From Calonectria ilicicola (taxonomy: Eukaryota; Ascomycota; Sordariomycetes; Hypocreales; Nectriaceae), in NCBI GenBank assembly GCA_020809705.1, contig CP085827.1, forward strand, positions 5,394,001 through 5,458,000: a stretch of 64,000 nt of DNA, written 5' to 3'. Positions 46,822 through 57,918 of the stretch are shown here, in pieces. The position numbers and the translations under genes were made by a program. Under the pieces are notes generated by a model. The model was given only the letters and a program-made list of their open reading frames with translations, did no database searches and was not told where the DNA came from. The stretch's first letter is position 1; the number at the start of each line of letters is the position of its first letter.

Positions 46822-48129
46822 ATGCGTACACAATTTCTGACCAGCGCCCTTATTTCGGGTGCCATGGCTGCCAGGCCTTTCCTTGAGTCTCCCGATACGG
46901 GCATCGAGTTGATTCTCGGTAATCTGACCGCTGGTTCTCTCCCCGATCTCGATGCCATGTAAGTGACCTCTCGAGGGCTGCATGAACCCAACGCTAACAA
47001 AAAGACAAGGGTCGGTCTCCCTGACTTCGACTATGCGGCGGAAAAGTACCTGCCCAACAGGAACTATACCTACTACCGTAACGGAGCTGCGGGCGAATAC
47101 TCCTACAGGAACAACCTCGAAGCTTTCAGCCGCTACCGCTTCAAGCCTAGAGTCCTGGTTGACATCTCCAATGTCGAGAGCACTCTGCCGTATGTGATGA
47201 GCAAAATCGAGGTGATTGAGATTCCGCTGACAAATTTGTAGAACCACCATGCTTGGTCACAACGTCTCCGCCCCCTTCTTCATTAGCCCTTGCGCTCGAG
47301 CCGGTTACGCCCACGCTGATGCTGAGTACAACTTGGTCAAAGGAGCTGCTGCTGGCGGCATCATCTACATTGTGCGTATAAAATGAAAAACCCATAAAAA
47401 GTCCCGTGGCTGACTCAGATGTAGCCTTCCCACTACGCCTCCCTCAGCATTGAGGAGATCCACGCTGCCAAGGCCGAGGGTCAAGTTGTGTTCCAGCAGC
47501 TTTACTTGACCTCCAATGACACTGTGACAAAGCAGGTCATTGAGCAGAGCGAGAAGGCTGGTGCTGACGCCATCGTCTTCACTGTCGACTCTGCTGCTGA
47601 CGGTAACCGACACCGCGCCTCCCGCTACGGCGTTGGCTCCGCCGATTCCGACTACTCCGCTTTTACCTGGAAGTACTACCAGAAGCTCCAGAACATGACC
47701 AGCCTCCCCGTCATCATCAAGGGTATTGGCAGCGCTGCCGACGCTAAGCTCGCCGTCAAGTACGGTGCCCCCGCCATTGTTCTCTCCAACCACGGTGGTC
47801 GCCAGCTCGATGGCAGCCCCTCCCCCATTGAGATTGCCATTGAGATCTACCGCGAGAGCCCCGAGGTCTTCAAGAAGCTCGAGGTCTACGCTGACGGTGG
47901 TGTCCGCTATGGTGCCGATGTTCTCAAGCTCCTTGCCCTCGGTGTCCGAGCTGTTGGTCTTGGCCGCCCCTTCATGTTCGCCAACATCTTCGGCCAGGAG
48001 GGTGTTGAGAAGGTCATCTCTCTTTTGAAGCACGAGATTGCAATTGATGCTGGAAACCTGGGTGTTGCTGACATCAAGAAGATCAACACTGACTACATCA
48101 GCTGGAACTATAACCAATGGGCCTACTAA
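46822..48129 (+). CDS. FMN-dependent 2-hydroxy-acid dehydrogenase with signal-like N-terminus
   Basis: Exons 46822-46958, 47010-47189, 47242-47371 and 47425-48129 encode 383 residues. Introns are 51-53 bp, all GT/AG and in frame. The fold is the lactate dehydrogenase (cytochrome b2)/glycolate oxidase TIM barrel without a heme domain. Key motifs are YRFKPRVLVDISNVESTLPT, MLGHNVSAPFFISPCARAGY, VFQQLYLTSND, PVIIKGIGSAADAKLA with the FMN-binding Lys, LSNHGGRQLDGSPSPI with the catalytic His (about 272) and Arg, and VYADGGVRYGADVLKLLALG with ALGVRAVGLGRPF. The N-terminus MRTQFLTSALISGAMAARPF looks like a secretion signal cleaved near AMA-A, unusual for this mostly intracellular family but known in fungal members. 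It probably oxidises a 2-hydroxy acid; substrate unknown. T-rich 3' end at 48173-48184. Confidence 0.9.
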
Positions 48130-51100
48130 AGGAGAGATTTGTCTTTCTTGACGATTGAGAAACTTGTACATATTTTTTTTTTTTATAAAAAGTCTATAGA
48201 TTCTAGAACATCCAAATGTCAATTTGAAGGCCATTGACTGGCCTCTATCACTCCCTGGTGGCAATCGCGTGAGATCAAGATAATTCATCTGTGAGGCAAA
48301 GTCGCAGTTGATTGATGGTGGATCATCATTTACCCTTGACGGGCATGCGCGCATCTGTGGTTGGCCTTCATGTCAAGCCCTATTTAATACGAAAACATAA
48401 AAAGTGGCCCTCTCACATGTGCAGGGCTTTCTTGGGTTAATTGAAGTGGTGCCCACTTCTCTTGTCCCAGCAATCCTAGGCCCCTGACGGGCAAAGTCCT
48501 AAAGACTTGGCTGCTATCAGGGCTTCGATAAAAGACAGAACCATACAGTGTCAATTGTATGACTTAGTTACGGCAAGATGAATATTTGATCTTTGTTCTT
48601 GCGGTTGCCGTGATCAAATGAATGTGGCACCAGGCCGTTCATTACTCAATGTTGCTCATATTATTCTTTCTGGCAACTGGAGCAATGGTTTGAATGGTCA
48701 CTTTCGGACTCTGATCGTACTTGCCACCTTTAGTGCGGTACTTGAGCGGAACATTTCCGAGGGACCATTCTTCGGGTAGAACGAGAAATCTATGTATCTC
48801 GAAGGGATGCAATATCCTACATGATCTTGTTAAATCCGCGTGCCGTGAACAAGGGATGAGCGATCTTATGGCCAAGCAAAGTCATAAATGGGTTCAGCAA
48901 CACCAGAAGACTAATTCTTAACCATCTTTCATTTTATCATTTTGGGATACAAAAAGATATAAGGATAAGATAAGCTGTGGCGTATGACCAACCTGATTCG
49001 CTGAAAGAAGTATCATCTTCCTTCTTTGGCTGACTCCTGAGGGAGGGGTTTGTTTCAGTAGGTGGAGAGAATGCCATAGACCATCTCCTTGCTGCTTTTT
49101 CTGTCTGCAGCGTGGTAGTGCATTGGAACTAGATTGGGATCAAGTGATCGCAGTAATCAGGTCGGGACATATCGTTGATTTCGTGTCTAGCGGGGCCAAT
49201 GTTGACGAGGGGCGAATCCGACCACTTTCCGAAGCTCGTCCGAGATCTCGATCAAAACGGGAATTTCGAAAGCCAAGTAATCTTGTTTCAGGTTGAACTT
49301 TGAAAGTGCAACTCTGTGACATGTATCATTGGCGCGTTTCTCGGAAAAGGGGACCGTCCGGAGTTTGATATCCGCATCCTACTCGTATTTTGTCATATGT
49401 GGTAGTTAGTCTCCTCCCAAATATTCATGGTTGCACTGTTGGTTTGACGTCACGGCCTATATTTGATTCCCACATTCTTACTTCTTGAGCCGAATCATGG
49501 ACAGAAGGGACGGCACTTACTAAACCGTTGGATCTTGCATCCATGGCCGGCACCGCGCGCCATGCATCGGTAGTTTTCCTCGGTACCTACCTGAAAAATG
49601 GTGTGATGATGAAAGAAACAGGAAAACGGGTAAAAATAATCATCAAGGTTTTTAAAAAACAGGTTCAGGTTGTCGATATGCTGTCATGACGTGGTCATTG
49701 ATGATCCGGATTAATGCTATGCCATCTGGCCGGTGGGGAGGAACAGAAAACGACTCGAACAACGCCTTGTGGCCCTGGTTTGGATCCCCACGAGAACGCC
49801 GGGGAAGCTGAAAGAAACCTGTGACGGGCCTCAAACATGACTGCTGGCCGTTTCACGTATTGGCATTTGGGCCGTATTGGATGATTGGTTGCTGCCAAAC
49901 CACGAAATCGTTCTTGGGGAAAAGCCCAACGGTCAGACAGATGGGACAGTACATACACCTGGTCCTGGGGAACCCCGTAAAAAACAGGGTCTGTCTGCGG
50001 CAGTAGCAGGAAAACAACAGTTGCCCAAAAGGGCCCAAAGCACGAGAAGAAGAAATATACTACATTGGAGAGCTTGAGTGGTTAATGCGTAGCTAGTCAT
50101 GGTTTCTTTGTCTGGTGAGTCAGAGAACACGTCGAGGGCCTCAGTTTCTTCCGTGAGGGGCTGAGATGGGGGCGGACAAAGTCGGTCAATGAATGGCAGT
50201 AGTGATCCAAGTTTAGAGGTAAAGGATGCGAGGCAAGAGAGTTGCTGGCACCCTCGCTGCCGTCATAGGTGCAGCCAGAAAAGTGTACAAGAAGCTACAA
50301 GGTACCGTACATACAGAGGACGAGGAGACTGATTAGAAATGCATGGGTGGCCAAGATTGTACCGGCACACATGACTGCAGTCTCGATTGATTGGGTTGGC
50401 GATCTGAGCCGTGGCTAGCCCAATGTGGTAGGTTCCTTGTAGCCGGCACTCGATGATGTGCAGCTTCCCACGTTGTTGCAAGGGTTCTCTCAGGATGTGC
50501 GGAGTAGCCATTGGGCATTGGGTGTGTGTAAGGCCCATGTAAGATGTTTGCTCCAAGTTGATGAACGAGAAGATCGTCCCTCAGAGTGCCTCGAGTTGGA
50601 AAAGCCGGAAACCAACGTGACCCCCCTGTTGCTCCTGCTGCTGCCCCCCTCGAGGGAGCGAGAGCAAGCCCTTCACCGCGTCCAGGGAGTGGGCGACTTG
50701 CATCCCTCATCCGAGTTTAAAAGCAAACATGCTTGTGTGGAGCATTGTGGGGATGCAAGTTATCGTGGGCTGAGCTAGGTCTGGAGCATTCCCGCGTCTC
50801 CGTTTCGAAAGCTCCAGGATCACCACCTCTCCCGGCTGGGGCCGGCCAATGGCAAGAGACCTGTCATCTGCCCTAGTGCCGGAGGACCTTTGTTGAGCTA
50901 TCACACTGGGCAATGGGCGCAGTGGTACATCACAAATGAGTTCCTGTACCCATCTATGTACAGGACGTGCGTACGTACATACGTGCTCTGCTTCGTGTGG
51001 AATACCGGGCCCGAGCCGGCCGGCTCCGGTGCCCCAAAGGACCCTGTCAAACCTTTTTTCTCTCTTTTCCCGCTCCCGAATCCCTCCGTAAACGAGCGCA

Positions 51101-52080
51101 CGGAGACCTGACAGCTTTTCAGGGTCTTCCGGGGCATACCTTTACTCTTGGGTTGTGTTGCAGTTGGGCAAGAGACTGAATGGCCGGGGATTCAAAACAA
51201 CTCCAGTAGGTATGCCCAAAGATAGCTGCCAACGCGCAATCGACGTGGATACGAAGGTGCTTCTTTGCAGCACTGCTCGTTATGCCTCCGTCGAGCTCGT
51301 GCGTCCTTTTCCACCGACTCTCTCTCGATCTCTTCTTTGCAGCGGCGCAAAGGTGGAAACCGGGTCCACCCTCTCGTCAGCCATTGCGCGACGTGATGTC
51401 ACGCATTACGCCGTCGCAAATTGCTGTCCTCATTTCGCGTGAGCTGGCCCCTTTACAGTACAGTACTTTGCATGCGAAGTGTGCTGGCAAAATGGCCCGT
51501 GGCGGCGGCAGGGACATGGATATCCCAGATCGACAACCGCCCGGGAGATTCCCCGTACCCGATGACATGCATGGGGCTAACCATGGCTAGTGTCGACTAG
51601 GGACCTTCTGGCGCGATGTCTTCACATACATAAATAGATATCGGAACTCTTCTCTGTGACCGTCTCAACAAATCTGCATCCTGCATCCGACTGCATTGGC
51701 AATTCATCCGCCCAGCCGAGCTAACCCACTCGCACATCGCCGACCCTCTGCCCGCCTTAAACACCCTCTGATCCCCCCTAGTTGGAAAAGAGCCCTGGTG
51801 TAAATCACCCCAGACAAACCCCAAGAAAGCACCGCCAAACACCAATCAACTATAACCAACTAAGCAAACACTCGGCACGAACCCGACCAGCCGATCTTGT
51901 ATCCCCAAACCAAACCACATAGATTTTGACAGGTCCGCAGTCGTATAAGACTGCACGGACCGACTCGTATCATTCAAAATTCAGGCCCCAAACCGATTCA
52001 AGAAGGTGGCGAGGAGCATCCGCGACCTCGGTCGCCGGCGCTCCAAGTCCATCAAGTCCACCTCGTCCACCCGGGCGTCC
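48130..52080. other. 3.9-kb gene-poor stretch
   Basis: No convincing gene on either strand. A CGTACGTACATACGTGC patch lies at 50967-50983. Sequence directly before 52081 (from about 51970) stays in frame with the next gene and looks coding (RFKKVARSIRDLGRRRSKSI), so an upstream exon of that gene may end in AATTCAG at 51984. Confidence 0.4.
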
Positions 52081-53076
52081 ATGGACACACGAGCCTCGAC
52101 TGACATCAGGCCATCGACCGATATAAGGCCATCGAATGACATTACGCCCGTCACCACCAAGGAGGAGATTGCCCCGTTGCCTCCGCCATCCCCTATTACA
52201 CCACTCACTCCCACTCCTATCGAGAAGGAGACCAACGTGGAGATTGAGCTGCCGTCGCCGCTTGAAGAGATTGAGGAAAAGGTTCCTGAGCTCGAGCTCG
52301 ACCTTGAGCCTGAGCCGAAGCCTCTGGTCAGAGAGCCTCCGGTACAACTCCGTACTCCTCAGATTCCGGTTGAAAGGCCACCCTCTCCAAAGCCTCCTGC
52401 CCCTGCGGCCCCAGTGTTGAAGCCACCTGTTCCAAAGCCGGCCGCTCCTGAGGCTCCCGTGGCTCCAGTGGCCCCAGTGGCACCTGTGGTAAAGCCTCCT
52501 TCTCCAAAGCCCATTGCCCCTGCGGCCCCGGTGGTAAAGCCTCCGTCTCCAAAGCCTGTTGCCCCCGAGGTTCCGGTGGTGAAGCCTCCTTCCCCGAATC
52601 CCCGTGCTCCAGAGGCCCCGGTCGTCAAGCCGCCGACCCCGAAGCCGGCCCCAGTGGTCAGACCTCCGGTCGTCCCCAAGACACCAGAGGTAAAGTCCCC
52701 GGTAGTTAGATCTCCGGTGGTCAGGTCCCCCGTTACAAAGGCTCCTGCCCCTAAGCCCGCTCCTCCAAAGATCCCTGCTGCAAAGCCCACGGCGGCGAAG
52801 GCCCCCGTCGCTAAAGCTGCGCCTACAGTCCATGAACGACCCAAGCCGTCGTCGGTTCCGGGCACACAGCTCGTAGCAAGGAAGTCTGACAAGATCTCGT
52901 TCGTCTATGTTGCGCCGATCGTGCAGCCGGCTCCGCCCATGGCGCAGCGGCCCTTTGTCCGCCGGATGCCCATCCGCACGGCGCCGCCTCCAAGGAAGGC
53001 TCCTGCTCCCGCGACTCTCCCACCTCCGGTGCGAGCGCCCGTTCCTCATATAGCTATGGCATCCGTGTCCAGCTGA
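52081..53076 (+). CDS. Proline-rich repeat protein, start uncertain
   Basis: From ATG 52081 the frame gives 331 residues. The open frame continues upstream to a stop near 51950 without an ATG, and the upstream part (about 51985-52080) is basic and coding-like, so the true start may be on an undetected exon spliced at CAG 51984. The N-terminal part is acidic (IEKETNVEIELPSPLEEIEE). The middle is a tandem array of about ten units, VVKPPSPKP-x-AP-x-AP and variants, then KSPVVRSPVVRSPVTKAP. The C-terminus is basic (PFVRRMPIRTAPPPRKAPAP). Such PPSPKP arrays are typical of SH3/WW-binding or cell-wall-linked disordered proteins. There is no signal peptide in the visible part, so a cytoplasmic scaffold is more likely. 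The opposite strand is also open (51970-53049), a by-product of the codon bias. Confidence 0.6.
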   Translation: MDTRASTDIRPSTDIRPSNDITPVTTKEEIAPLPPPSPITPLTPTPIEKETNVEIELPSPLEEIEEKVPELELDLEPEPKPLVREPPVQLRTPQIPVERPPSPKPPAPAAPVLKPPVPKPAAPEAPVAPVAPVAPVVKPPSPKPIAPAAPVVKPPSPKPVAPEVPVVKPPSPNPRAPEAPVVKPPTPKPAPVVRPPVVPKTPEVKSPVVRSPVVRSPVTKAPAPKPAPPKIPAAKPTAAKAPVAKAAPTVHERPKPSSVPGTQLVARKSDKISFVYVAPIVQPAPPMAQRPFVRRMPIRTAPPPRKAPAPATLPPPVRAPVPHIAMASVSS

Positions 53077-53834
53077 CTAACCGCCGTTGACATAAAAGTC
53101 TTTATGAGCTTCATAACGTCAAACGTCTTGCTGTTACGTCTCGTCTGCGAAGAAAAGAGTTTGACTCTGAAGAAGAAGAAGACAACCACCGTTGAATTCC
53201 AGCTGCCTCTCGGTTTCGCTCAGAACCTCACAAGTTTCAACCTGCCCCGTAGCTTTGAACGCCTAGCCCCAACTGGTTTTCACCAGTTTTCTCGTGGCGT
53301 GAACCAACGGCCCATCGGGTTTGAGATGGTAATGAGTCGATGAATCGATGACCAAGAAGCGGCTGGAATGATTAAAGGGGCCAACCTTAATAACACCAGG
53401 GACTGGAGGATCGCATCGTCTCTGGTCCCTGTGTGAGGCTGGCTTCTATACGTGGTGGACAATGTTCCGCTTAGATCTTGGCTTGGCCTTGACGGTGAAG
53501 CCGCATGCGATACGAATTTTATATGTGCTGGACATGAAGAAAATGGAGAAATTGTATGCCCTGGATAAAAAGCTCGAACAACAGATGTGCTCGTTAAATG
53601 ACGGAATTGTCGACGGTTTTGTTTTAAATGCACTTTATTTATATCTCCACCATTTGGGATCACTTGGCCAAAGGGTTAACTTTTTTTTTTTGCAAATATC
53701 GTCTTAAGCAATCTACAATCAATATAATCTTCCTCTCATTTAGGAATTCAAATATTTCAGTCCTTATAATGACTACTAGTTTTAAGCATCTTGTGAATCG
53801 TTCGTGTTTTCTCTCGGATGCTAGTTTTTGCTAT
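53077..53834. other. Intergenic between convergent genes
   Basis: No gene was recognised. A 240-bp open frame at 53104-53343 (+) has no signature. A T10 run lies near 53681. Confidence 0.4.
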
Positions 53835-54890
53835 TTACACTGCCTCTCTGCCTTCCAATATTCCCTGGGAAACCAAGCTCCTCACAAATGCCACCACTCC
53901 TTTTATCGCGACGGGAGGAATACTTCCCTCGGTATCAAAAGAGGGGTCAAAAGAAGCAACGGTCAGCGATACAGGACGGGTTTTGCTCGGGATCATGCTC
54001 AAACAGCCTGTAAGCTGGTGCTCAAGCAATCCACCTGGAGCCGAAAACTTGTTGACCAATCCAACAGAAATGTCCAGAGCGTCAAGGTCAAGATGGACCA
54101 TGGAAGACGCAAGCGATTTCTCAGTCAAGGTCTTTTCCAGCTCTCCTTCAAAGTCGACGCGGCGCTTTTCATCGCCCCACACGACGGCGAAACCGGCATT
54201 TAGCACACGGGTGCGCTCCAGCTCCGTGACATCTCGCATGCCGACGTGGACAAAGTTGCTTTTTAAATCCATAGGTCTGAAACCAGGGATACTGGATAGA
54301 AGTGTCTTCCATCCGTCGCCCTCAAGAATTGCCACGGGCATTGAGTCCAGGTAGCCGCTGACCAACACATCGGGCGTGTTGTAATCATCGTGCGCATCGA
54401 ACCATACGCAGCCGGGGGTATTGTCCCCGGAGAGAAATTTCTGGGACCCGCAGATTCCGGCAGAAACGCCAACCGTGACGGAACAGTTGCCCGACAGGAT
54501 GACGGGGAACGAGCCGGAATCGACGGCATGAGTCACTGCTGTAGATGTGCGTCGCAAAAGTTCAAAGAGACGGCCAATGTCACCTTCAAAGTCTTCTACC
54601 GGTTCAATTTCCACCTCATTGACCAAGACTCCCTGATCGCGAATGGCGTTGATGAGACCTGCTTTGATCAGAGTTGTAGGTCCTGCTCCAACTGCCTTGT
54701 CCCTAATCCCTAGATGGTATGGGGACGAGATGACAGTGATGGAGGTTGCAGGAGTCATTTTCGGAAATGAGGTGGAATTGCTCCGGATTTGAAAATGCGG
54801 TTTGCGGAAAGAGATATGAGTTGGAAACTTGGTATAGGCGCGGCTGTTTTGCACGCGGATAAAGATACGGTGCTGACTGTATCGCCACAT
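53835..54890 (-). CDS. Arginase/agmatinase-family ureohydrolase-like protein
   Basis: 351 residues, one exon. The family metal motifs are recognisable: ILSGNCSVTVG (131-141) in the place of GGDHS, VWFDAHDDYNTP (162-173, matching DAHxD), and VHLDLDALDIS (265-275, matching DxDxxDP but with Ile for Pro). The first motif has Asn-Cys where arginases have Asp-His. I recall a GGNCN-type branch of the superfamily in bacteria and fungi, so this may be a subfamily trait rather than damage. Supporting blocks are SGYLDSMPVAILEGDGW, IPGFRPMDL and VASFDPSFDTEG. The first 44 residues (MWRYSQHRIFIRVQNSRAYT and on) are basic and look like a mitochondrial presequence; ATG at residue 45 (MTPATS) is the alternative start. 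The substrate is unknown, and true arginase activity is doubtful. Confidence 0.8.
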   Translation of the reverse strand: MWRYSQHRIFIRVQNSRAYTKFPTHISFRKPHFQIRSNSTSFPKMTPATSITVISSPYHLGIRDKAVGAGPTTLIKAGLINAIRDQGVLVNEVEIEPVEDFEGDIGRLFELLRRTSTAVTHAVDSGSFPVILSGNCSVTVGVSAGICGSQKFLSGDNTPGCVWFDAHDDYNTPDVLVSGYLDSMPVAILEGDGWKTLLSSIPGFRPMDLKSNFVHVGMRDVTELERTRVLNAGFAVVWGDEKRRVDFEGELEKTLTEKSLASSMVHLDLDALDISVGLVNKFSAPGGLLEHQLTGCLSMIPSKTRPVSLTVASFDPSFDTEGSIPPVAIKGVVAFVRSLVSQGILEGREAV

Positions 54891-55281
54891 TCAGTTTGAT
54901 GATGTAGGATGAAAGCAGAGTTTGTTGGTTATTTTCCCGTCCACATTGCCATTTTATAATGAATAAAAAGATCTGGGCTCAATCAGTTGTAAGAGTCATT
55001 GAAGCGCTATGTTTTCATCACCTTCCTCCAAAGTTTAGTCACAAATGCAGAGGATATTCGACTATGCCTCCAAAGTTTAGCCAGTCTCCACGTCAGTTTG
55101 GGCCTAATCCACTAAAGTTGACCATCGCGAGATGAAGTTGACGATGACACACATGGGTAAACCAATGCGCGCGTTTTCATTCATTACCTCGTGTATCTCA
55201 ATATCGCGGTGCTAAAATGATCCATAATTTGTTGAGTCATGTAGTAAGAAGGGCGTGGTCTCGCAGCTTGTGAGGGCTAAC
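54891..55281. other. Intergenic
   Basis: CCTCCAAAGTTTAG occurs twice (55026-55039 and 55067-55080). No gene was recognised. Confidence 0.4.
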
Positions 55282-55521
55282 TACAGTACAATCCCTGAAA
55301 GTTTGTACCCTACCTACCTTGTCCCACCATCTTTCAGCTAAATTATAAATAAATAATTATTATATAAATTTAGTAAATAAGTAATTTATATATAAAGCTT
55401 ATTAATATTTATTTATTTACTTTTTTTTTTTTTTTTTTTACCATCAAACTGATATCTTCAGGTGGTTGAGCTTTAAGCTGTGGAAGTCACAGGGGCACAA
55501 TCTTTCAAGGGGTGTATTGTA
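55282..55521. mobile_element. MITE-like TIR element, family 1, copy at 55.3 kb
   Basis: A 240-bp element. The left end is TACAGTACAATCCCTGAAAG followed by TTTGTACCC. The right end GGGGCACAATCTTTCAAGGG followed by GTGTATTGTA is the best-preserved right end of the family. The core has a T17 run (55423-55439) and A/T repeats. Confidence 0.78.
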
Positions 55522-56272
55522 TGTGGTGGAGGCCCCAGGCGACCTCCGATACAACCTCCGGGGACCTGGAACAGATAGCAAGAAATTTTGTGCCTTGTAG
55601 GTATTCGAAAACAAAGACAGAGGGGATGAAATCTAGTTAGAAGCATCATCTGAGCACAACCCCGATGTTGACTAGTCCACTTGGGCTCAGTGTATTGCCA
55701 ACACGTTCTATTACCCTCTTGCTGCACCTTATTGGCCGCACAATACTCCGAGCTCAAGGTTCATCATCCATGGGATTGTCCCGCAAGGTGCCTGCTATGG
55801 CGAGGCTTATCAACGCTTGGCCATAGACAGAGCGGTTTTTTTTTCTTCCCTTTTCCTGGAGGGCGCTAAGCTTTTGTGCTGCTGAGGTAGACACGATCTT
55901 GGTTCACAAGTCCCCAACTCATTCCTTTTCAATAATAACTCCCTCTATATTTATTTCAACATTTCCGCCTGCCTATCTCCTTTGAAACAGATTGGATGAG
56001 GCGTGGGAGTCAATAACCGCGTCCAATAGCGTCATTTTCTTTGCAGCACTATGAAACATTAACAGTAGGGATGTGTATTTTGAGGATCCCCAGCGTCAAG
56101 GGTGGCTGGCACATTAGCCTTTTCAGCTCCGAATCCTATATAACGCAACCTTTTGGGGGAGCAGCTAATCAAAGAATTGATGCCCTCTCAAGGTTTCTTG
56201 GTCCTTATTTAAACCCATTTTGGTCTCTTTTTTCTCTCTCCTTCCCATTCCCTTTATTTAAAATTCGCCACA
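55522..56272. other. Intergenic, promoter side of the following gene
   Basis: No coding signal. CT-rich sequence with CTTATTTAAACC and TTTATTT words precedes the ATG at 56273. Confidence 0.4.
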
Positions 56273-57262
56273 ATGGAGAATTCCTCTGCGTCTAACTCCT
56301 CGCAGTGCCCTCCTCGACATGTGGTGTGGCCGGAAGGATACATTGCCTTACCATTCAATCTCCGAGATAACCGAGGTGCCTTTTCCAAGGATAAAAATTA
56401 CAAAATCTTAGCAAGCATCTTCCCGGGCACGAATGGAATTAGCTGCGATGGCCGCTTTCTCACCATCATTGTGTCCGAGTTGCCTCCCAAGCCGTGGCCA
56501 AAGATGATTGCTGGTCTTCCGGTGTATCTGACAACTCATGATGGCCCAATGACTTGTGTCATACCCTTTGGATTGCCTACTCATAGACGCAATGGATCCA
56601 TCGCCGATTACATGAACGGACGCGATATGGAAAACTGGACTCCTCTTTTCGAAGCTGTTCGTGATCATTTCGTCGCCATGGAGATTTCCCTTACACGAGT
56701 TTTTTACTGGGGTAGTTACCTTTTCATCGTCTTGGAGCATCGCAATGCTGATACAACCAAATTACCTTGGAAATTCGCTCAACTTCCTTGTCAGTACATG
56801 TATCAAGACCAGATAGGAGCACCAGGTCGGCTTCAAGCTCAGCGGCAGACTGACCCCACGTCAGAGCAGCCGAATCAAGATCACTATGACACCATGCTGC
56901 TTTTTCAGGCTAAACAGATAAAGCCGAGAGACCTCATTGTTTTAGAGACACCGGATACAGGCTGCATCTATGGAAACTTCCTAGTTCCGGCCTTTCAGCG
57001 AATCGCAATCAATGATGTTCATGGGCCAGAGCAAGAATGGGTCTCTGCAGCCTGGCTTTACATGGGGCAAGACTGTGGAGCAAATCTCCAGCCAGGTATG
57101 TGCAGGGGCACAATTCGAACTGAGAATAGCGATGCTATTGGATTCTTCCGATACAAACTTGCAGGTGGGAGGATGCGAGACTGGTGCATTGCTATTGCAG
57201 AAGATGAGCTGATGAACAGAGGTCTTGTTCTTGTTGACGCTTCAGACCAGGAACTGTCATAG
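56273..57262 (+). CDS. Unrecognised 329-residue protein with a decayed paralogue at 1.4-1.8 kb
   Basis: Single exon; start context CCACAATGG. No signal peptide or membrane segment was seen. The sequence is mixed alpha/beta with conserved-looking aromatic and Gly blocks: VVWPEGYIALPFNLRDNRGA, IFPGTNGISCDGRFLTIIVS, GLPVYLTTHDGPMTCVIPFG, TRVFYWGSYLFIVLEHRNAD, TGCIYGNFLVPAFQRIAIND and KLAGGRMRDWCIAIAEDELM. The first block recurs in the relic at 1427-1768, so this is a multicopy accessory family. I cannot assign a family or function. Being intact over 330 codons with no internal stop, next to a MITE, suggests a functional accessory gene. Confidence 0.75.
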   Translation: MENSSASNSSQCPPRHVVWPEGYIALPFNLRDNRGAFSKDKNYKILASIFPGTNGISCDGRFLTIIVSELPPKPWPKMIAGLPVYLTTHDGPMTCVIPFGLPTHRRNGSIADYMNGRDMENWTPLFEAVRDHFVAMEISLTRVFYWGSYLFIVLEHRNADTTKLPWKFAQLPCQYMYQDQIGAPGRLQAQRQTDPTSEQPNQDHYDTMLLFQAKQIKPRDLIVLETPDTGCIYGNFLVPAFQRIAINDVHGPEQEWVSAAWLYMGQDCGANLQPGMCRGTIRTENSDAIGFFRYKLAGGRMRDWCIAIAEDELMNRGLVLVDASDQELS

Positions 57263-57918
57263 GATACGGATGAAAGACAATCAAGTCACATGGTGATGGT
57301 ATACGTACAAGTATACCGAATCGAAATAGTAGAATGATAAGCTAATTCTATTCATCGTTAGGTCCGGGAGGGTGTTTGCATTGCGTCTATACGTAAAAGG
57401 ATGAGTTGATCACGGTAGAGTGCCCTATCCGATGCGGTTCACCAAAAAGTCAACTCTTTCTCATATCTCATGCTAAATTTCGAAATACAGCACTGCCATT
57501 GCATGCTGGTCCCAGCAATGTGAGTCATAACAAAGAGGTATGCCTGCTGGCGTTGTGGGGAATGGCCCTCCGTCAACTCTTACAAGCGCTGTACCAATGC
57601 ACGTCAACGGCAATCAGAGTCAAGTGAATCCTTCAAGTCATTATCAGTTGGCGTTTAGCACTCAAGTCCGCCCTAATTATTCGAATGAATGCAATATGCG
57701 CCATGACATTTCACGCTCCGGTAAGAGGAAGACAAGTCAAACTTGCATACAGTTGGGTAGCAATGGGGCGTGACATTCGCGCGCCATTTGACTGTTGACA
57801 AATCTCTTGTTTGAATAATTTGATTTCCGACCCTTTGATCCTACAAATGAATCTATCCTTCCACGGTATCTCAAAAAACAGTAGCGCCAGCCAAATAACA
57901 GAATCCATAATACCTCGG
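57263..57918. other. Intergenic between convergent genes
   Basis: Probable 3' regions. No gene was recognised. Confidence 0.4.

Noticed and set aside
51970..53049. Collagen-like or Gly-rich protein on the minus strand
   Set aside because: Mirror image of the proline-rich repeat gene; Pro codons CCN read as GGN on the other strand.
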